From positions 1 through 21,273 of IMG/VR virus record IMGVR_UViG_3300001848_000444: a stretch of DNA of 21,273 nucleotides; one strand, 5' to 3'. Below are positions 19,627-21,273 of the stretch, piece after piece; within the stretch, counting starts at the first letter, position 1, and each line of letters starts with the position of its first letter. This DNA is from a virus. The position numbers and the translations under genes are program-made. Under the pieces are notes generated by a model that was given only the letters and a program-made list of their open reading frames with translations, was not told the DNA's origin and did not search any database.

Positions 19627-19998
19627 TTAGAACAGCGGTTCCTGTTCGCAGTCTAGCGGGTAGATGCGGACGATCCACTTGGAGGCGCCCCTGTTCGCCT
19701 TGCGCCAGCGGACCTGCAGTTCGGGGATGATCGATACGCGGTCGTCAACCCAGAGTACTTTGTTAGCCGTGTCCATGAAGGCTCCGATGATGTTGTCAGC
19801 ATCGGCTCGGCCTTCGCCATACACATCCAGTTCTAGCCGAATGGGCCCCTCTAGGGGAGGCCCTTGGTACTGTTCCTGGATCTGACGGAGCATCTCACGC
19901 CGCTTGGCCTGGTACTCTTTTGGCATGAAGGTGCCTCGACTGGTGACCCGGGGTCGAGCCTTCGAGAACAGCACCATGTTAACTGTCAGTTCAATCAC
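19627..19998 (-). CDS. RusA-type Holliday junction resolvase
   Basis: A 123-residue protein starting at GTG 19998; an ATG seven codons on (19977) would cut the first strand (IELTVNM). Motifs: SKARPRVTSRG (12-22) and GRADADNIIGAFMD (63-76), then VLWVDDRVS (81-89). RusA enzymes use the two aspartates of the D-x-DN motif (here D66 and D68) and a later Asp (D85 or D86) to bind metal and cut four-way DNA junctions. The lysine that normally follows DN by three residues (K76 in E. coli RusA) is Gly72 here, so activity or metal use may differ. It lies just upstream of the RecE-like nuclease. Confidence 0.88.
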   Translation of the reverse strand: MIELTVNMVLFSKARPRVTSRGTFMPKEYQAKRREMLRQIQEQYQGPPLEGPIRLELDVYGEGRADADNIIGAFMDTANKVLWVDDRVSIIPELQVRWRKANRGASKWIVRIYPLDCEQEPLF

Positions 19999-20098
19999 TG
20001 GTATTCAAGCGATTGACCAGGATGGAGACGCACAAAGAAAAGGCACCGCTAACAATAACGGCGCCCAGAAGAAGTCCAATAGCGGATTCGGTGGTCAC
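19991..20098 (-). CDS. Tiny membrane protein (35 aa)
   Basis: The frame starts at GTG 20098, overlapping the LOG-family stop as GTGA, and ends at 19991, overlapping the RusA start by 8 bp, so it fills the space between the two genes exactly. It has one transmembrane helix (AIGLLLGAVIVSGAFSLCVS, residues 6-25) and a polar tail (NRLNTSD). A GAG sequence stands at usable distance. No family is recognised; the fit of both ends is the main support. Confidence 0.55.
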   Translation of the reverse strand: MTTESAIGLLLGAVIVSGAFSLCVSILVNRLNTSD

Positions 20099-20640
20099 GT
20101 TAGCTCAAGCAGCAGTTCAGCTGCCTGGATAGGTGACGTAGCTTTCCGATGGAAGCACTGCTCCGAATCGCCAATGTAACCGGCCAACCACATCATCGAA
20201 GAAGAGTACGTCATGATATTGTCCCACATCTGACCAACAAGAATGAGCGGCTTGTTGTTCATATGCCTGACCTGTAGCAGCTGGATTACAGTCAGGATTT
20301 CCAGCAAAGTCCCATAGCCACCAGGAAGAGCAATGAAAGCATCGCAGTCATCAGTAAACTGCTTGAGTCTGGTAAAGAAATTGTCATGATGACTATCGCG
20401 CTGCACTGCTGGGTTTGTTGAGGACTCAAATGGCAGGTAAATTGAGTAGCCGAGAGAACAGGTGCTTCCTTCGCAGCCAAGCTTGGCTCCGACGTTGGCT
20501 GCCTCCATGAGGCCAGGGCCTCCTCCGGTGGCAATTGTCCATCCACTCTCTGCTAGCAGGCGGGCTGCCTGCACTGTACCGTAGTAGACTTCCGTTTCGG
20601 GGCCAGGACGGGCCGAGCCGAACATTGCGACGGTTTTCAT
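20095..20640 (-). CDS. LOG-family / TIGR00730-type Rossmann-fold nucleotide phosphoribohydrolase-like protein
   Basis: A 181-residue protein with the LOG-family motifs TGGGPGLMEAAN (38-49) and LPGGYGTLLEIL (105-116; the PGGxGTxxE signature), plus FFTRLKQF (88-95). These proteins, once labelled lysine decarboxylases, cleave ribose 5-phosphate from nucleoside monophosphates; plant and bacterial members make cytokinins, and others recycle nucleotides. The role here could be breakdown of AMP or another nucleotide signal, or a nucleotide-sensing function related to SLOG domains; the sequence does not show the substrate. The start overlaps the DUF3310 gene as ATGA. Confidence 0.85.
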   Translation of the reverse strand: MKTVAMFGSARPGPETEVYYGTVQAARLLAESGWTIATGGGPGLMEAANVGAKLGCEGSTCSLGYSIYLPFESSTNPAVQRDSHHDNFFTRLKQFTDDCDAFIALPGGYGTLLEILTVIQLLQVRHMNNKPLILVGQMWDNIMTYSSSMMWLAGYIGDSEQCFHRKATSPIQAAELLLELT

Positions 20641-21191
20641 GTGGTGGGTCCTTCGTAGATACCAAGGGTATAGGAGCGACCGTTGCGGTCAACGCCGAAG
20701 AGGAGGCCACGGCGCTCAAATGTGGCGATGATCTCATCGTCCTCAAATTGGTCGAGGTCTTTGTGAAGCTCACTGAGGTCAACCTCGCAAGATGGCGCCA
20801 CGGGCCTGGGAACGTAGGCCTCAAAGGGACCAGCACTTTCGTCCCAGCCAGCTTCCAACTCTTCTGCGTACGGATCGAACTGGCCGTCTAAGGACTGCTC
20901 TCGATTGTAGATCTTGCCCTCGGCGGCGCAGGCCGCATAGTCTTCAAGCACATCCTCGTAGGTAAGGGCGTAGGGGACATTCTTGGCTTCGAGGGTTTCG
21001 ATCTCGCGCTGCAAATACCACATGGCCTTTTTGAGGCCCTCACAGGGATCCTCGCCAGGCTTACGGCCATTGCGGGAGATGTACTTCAGGGCATTGCCCA
21101 GTCGGTAGTTGAGGGCCCAGTCTTCGATCACCTCAATGGGCTCGAAGCGGCGGCCTCCACGGTAGTGGAGGGGGTCGATCATGTCAGTCAT
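20637..21191 (-). CDS. DUF3310-domain protein
   Basis: A 184-residue protein. Residues 1-65 carry the DUF3310 pattern: DPLHYRGG, FEPIEVIEDWALNYRLGNAL (16-35), KYISRNGRK and LKKAMWYLQREIE (53-65). This domain occurs in many phages and is sometimes called a nucleotide kinase in annotations, but its biochemical role is not firmly known. The rest is acidic and unordered in appearance, ending in strand-like RSYTLGIYEG. The start, ATG 21191, overlaps an incoming gene as ATGA; ATG 21182 is an alternative. It is coupled to the LOG-family gene downstream. Confidence 0.78.
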   Translation of the reverse strand: MTDMIDPLHYRGGRRFEPIEVIEDWALNYRLGNALKYISRNGRKPGEDPCEGLKKAMWYLQREIETLEAKNVPYALTYEDVLEDYAACAAEGKIYNREQSLDGQFDPYAEELEAGWDESAGPFEAYVPRPVAPSCEVDLSELHKDLDQFEDDEIIATFERRGLLFGVDRNGRSYTLGIYEGPTT

Positions 21192-21273
21192 TTGGCAGAA
21201 GGGGTGCAGGGACGAACATTCCGAGCATCATAGCAGATTACTCGCCGCTGGCCGATCTTGAGGAAAACGACGC
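21188..21273 (-). CDS. 3' end of an unknown gene (partial at right edge)
   Basis: From the right edge one minus-strand frame is open for 27 codons (VVFLKIGQRRVICYDARNV is part of it) and ends at TGA 21188-21190, overlapping the DUF3310 start as ATGA. The other two frames hit stops. Too little is visible to name it. Confidence 0.45.
   Translation of the reverse strand, partial: VVFLKIGQRRVICYDARNVRPCTPSAK

Noticed and set aside
21200-21245. TGCTATGAT as an extended -10 promoter for the DUF3310 gene
   Set aside because: It lies inside the open frame of the incoming gene, which overlaps the DUF3310 start as ATGA; chance is as likely.

Overview
The window reads as a segment of a tailed double-stranded DNA phage genome. 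Every gene I can support lies on the minus strand, so transcription runs from the right end to the left end. Genes are packed with ATGA, GTGA, TGATG or TAATG overlaps, many are under 100 codons, and there are no rRNA, tRNA, IS or CRISPR features. A terminase pair, a portal-like protein and cell-wall lytic enzymes fix the phage identity. The host is probably a cyanobacterium (inference). At the left edge lies a partial gene that looks like a CpcS/CpeS phycobiliprotein lyase. In addition there is a sigma-70 family factor whose region 2 looks like cyanobacterial alternative sigma factors, a monomeric B12-dependent ribonucleotide reductase of the RTPR type, and ThyX. The base composition is moderately GC-rich.

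Layout in transcription order. (1) 21273-17918: the tail of an unknown gene, a DUF3310 protein, a LOG-family nucleotide-processing enzyme, a tiny membrane protein, a RusA-type resolvase, a RecE-like/PD-(D/E)XK nuclease, a small unknown protein and ThyX. (2) 17879-15731: small and large terminase. (3) A 200-bp spacer, then 15530-11744: sigma-like factor, DnaG-type primase, a calcineurin-like phosphoesterase and a small glutaredoxin. (4) 11637-9592: a phage lysozyme, small unknown and membrane proteins, and an M23 peptidase, ending in a strong terminator; this looks like a lysis region. (5) 9504-6499: class II ribonucleotide reductase (nrdJ) interrupted by an HNH-containing intein directly before its radical-site cysteine, followed by a terminator. 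(6) 6454-4158: small helical protein, dCTP-deaminase-like protein, portal-like protein, terminator. (7) 4094-1: about fifteen small genes of mostly unknown function, several behind a recurring promoter-like and ribosome-binding leader, ending with the phycobiliprotein-lyase-like gene that runs off the window.

How the genes fit together: NrdJ (ribonucleotide reduction), glutaredoxin (a possible reductant), the dCTP-deaminase-like protein (dUTP/dUMP supply) and ThyX (dUMP to dTMP) form a nearly complete deoxynucleotide and thymidylate supply set, although they are scattered over 12 kb. Primase, RusA and the RecE-like nuclease serve replication and recombination; the terminases and portal serve packaging. 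The most interesting signals are the phycobiliprotein-lyase-like gene, the intein at the catalytic cysteine, and a phage sigma factor with no recognisable region 4 in a genome where a TA(T/G)ACT -10-like motif recurs between genes without an obvious -35 partner.
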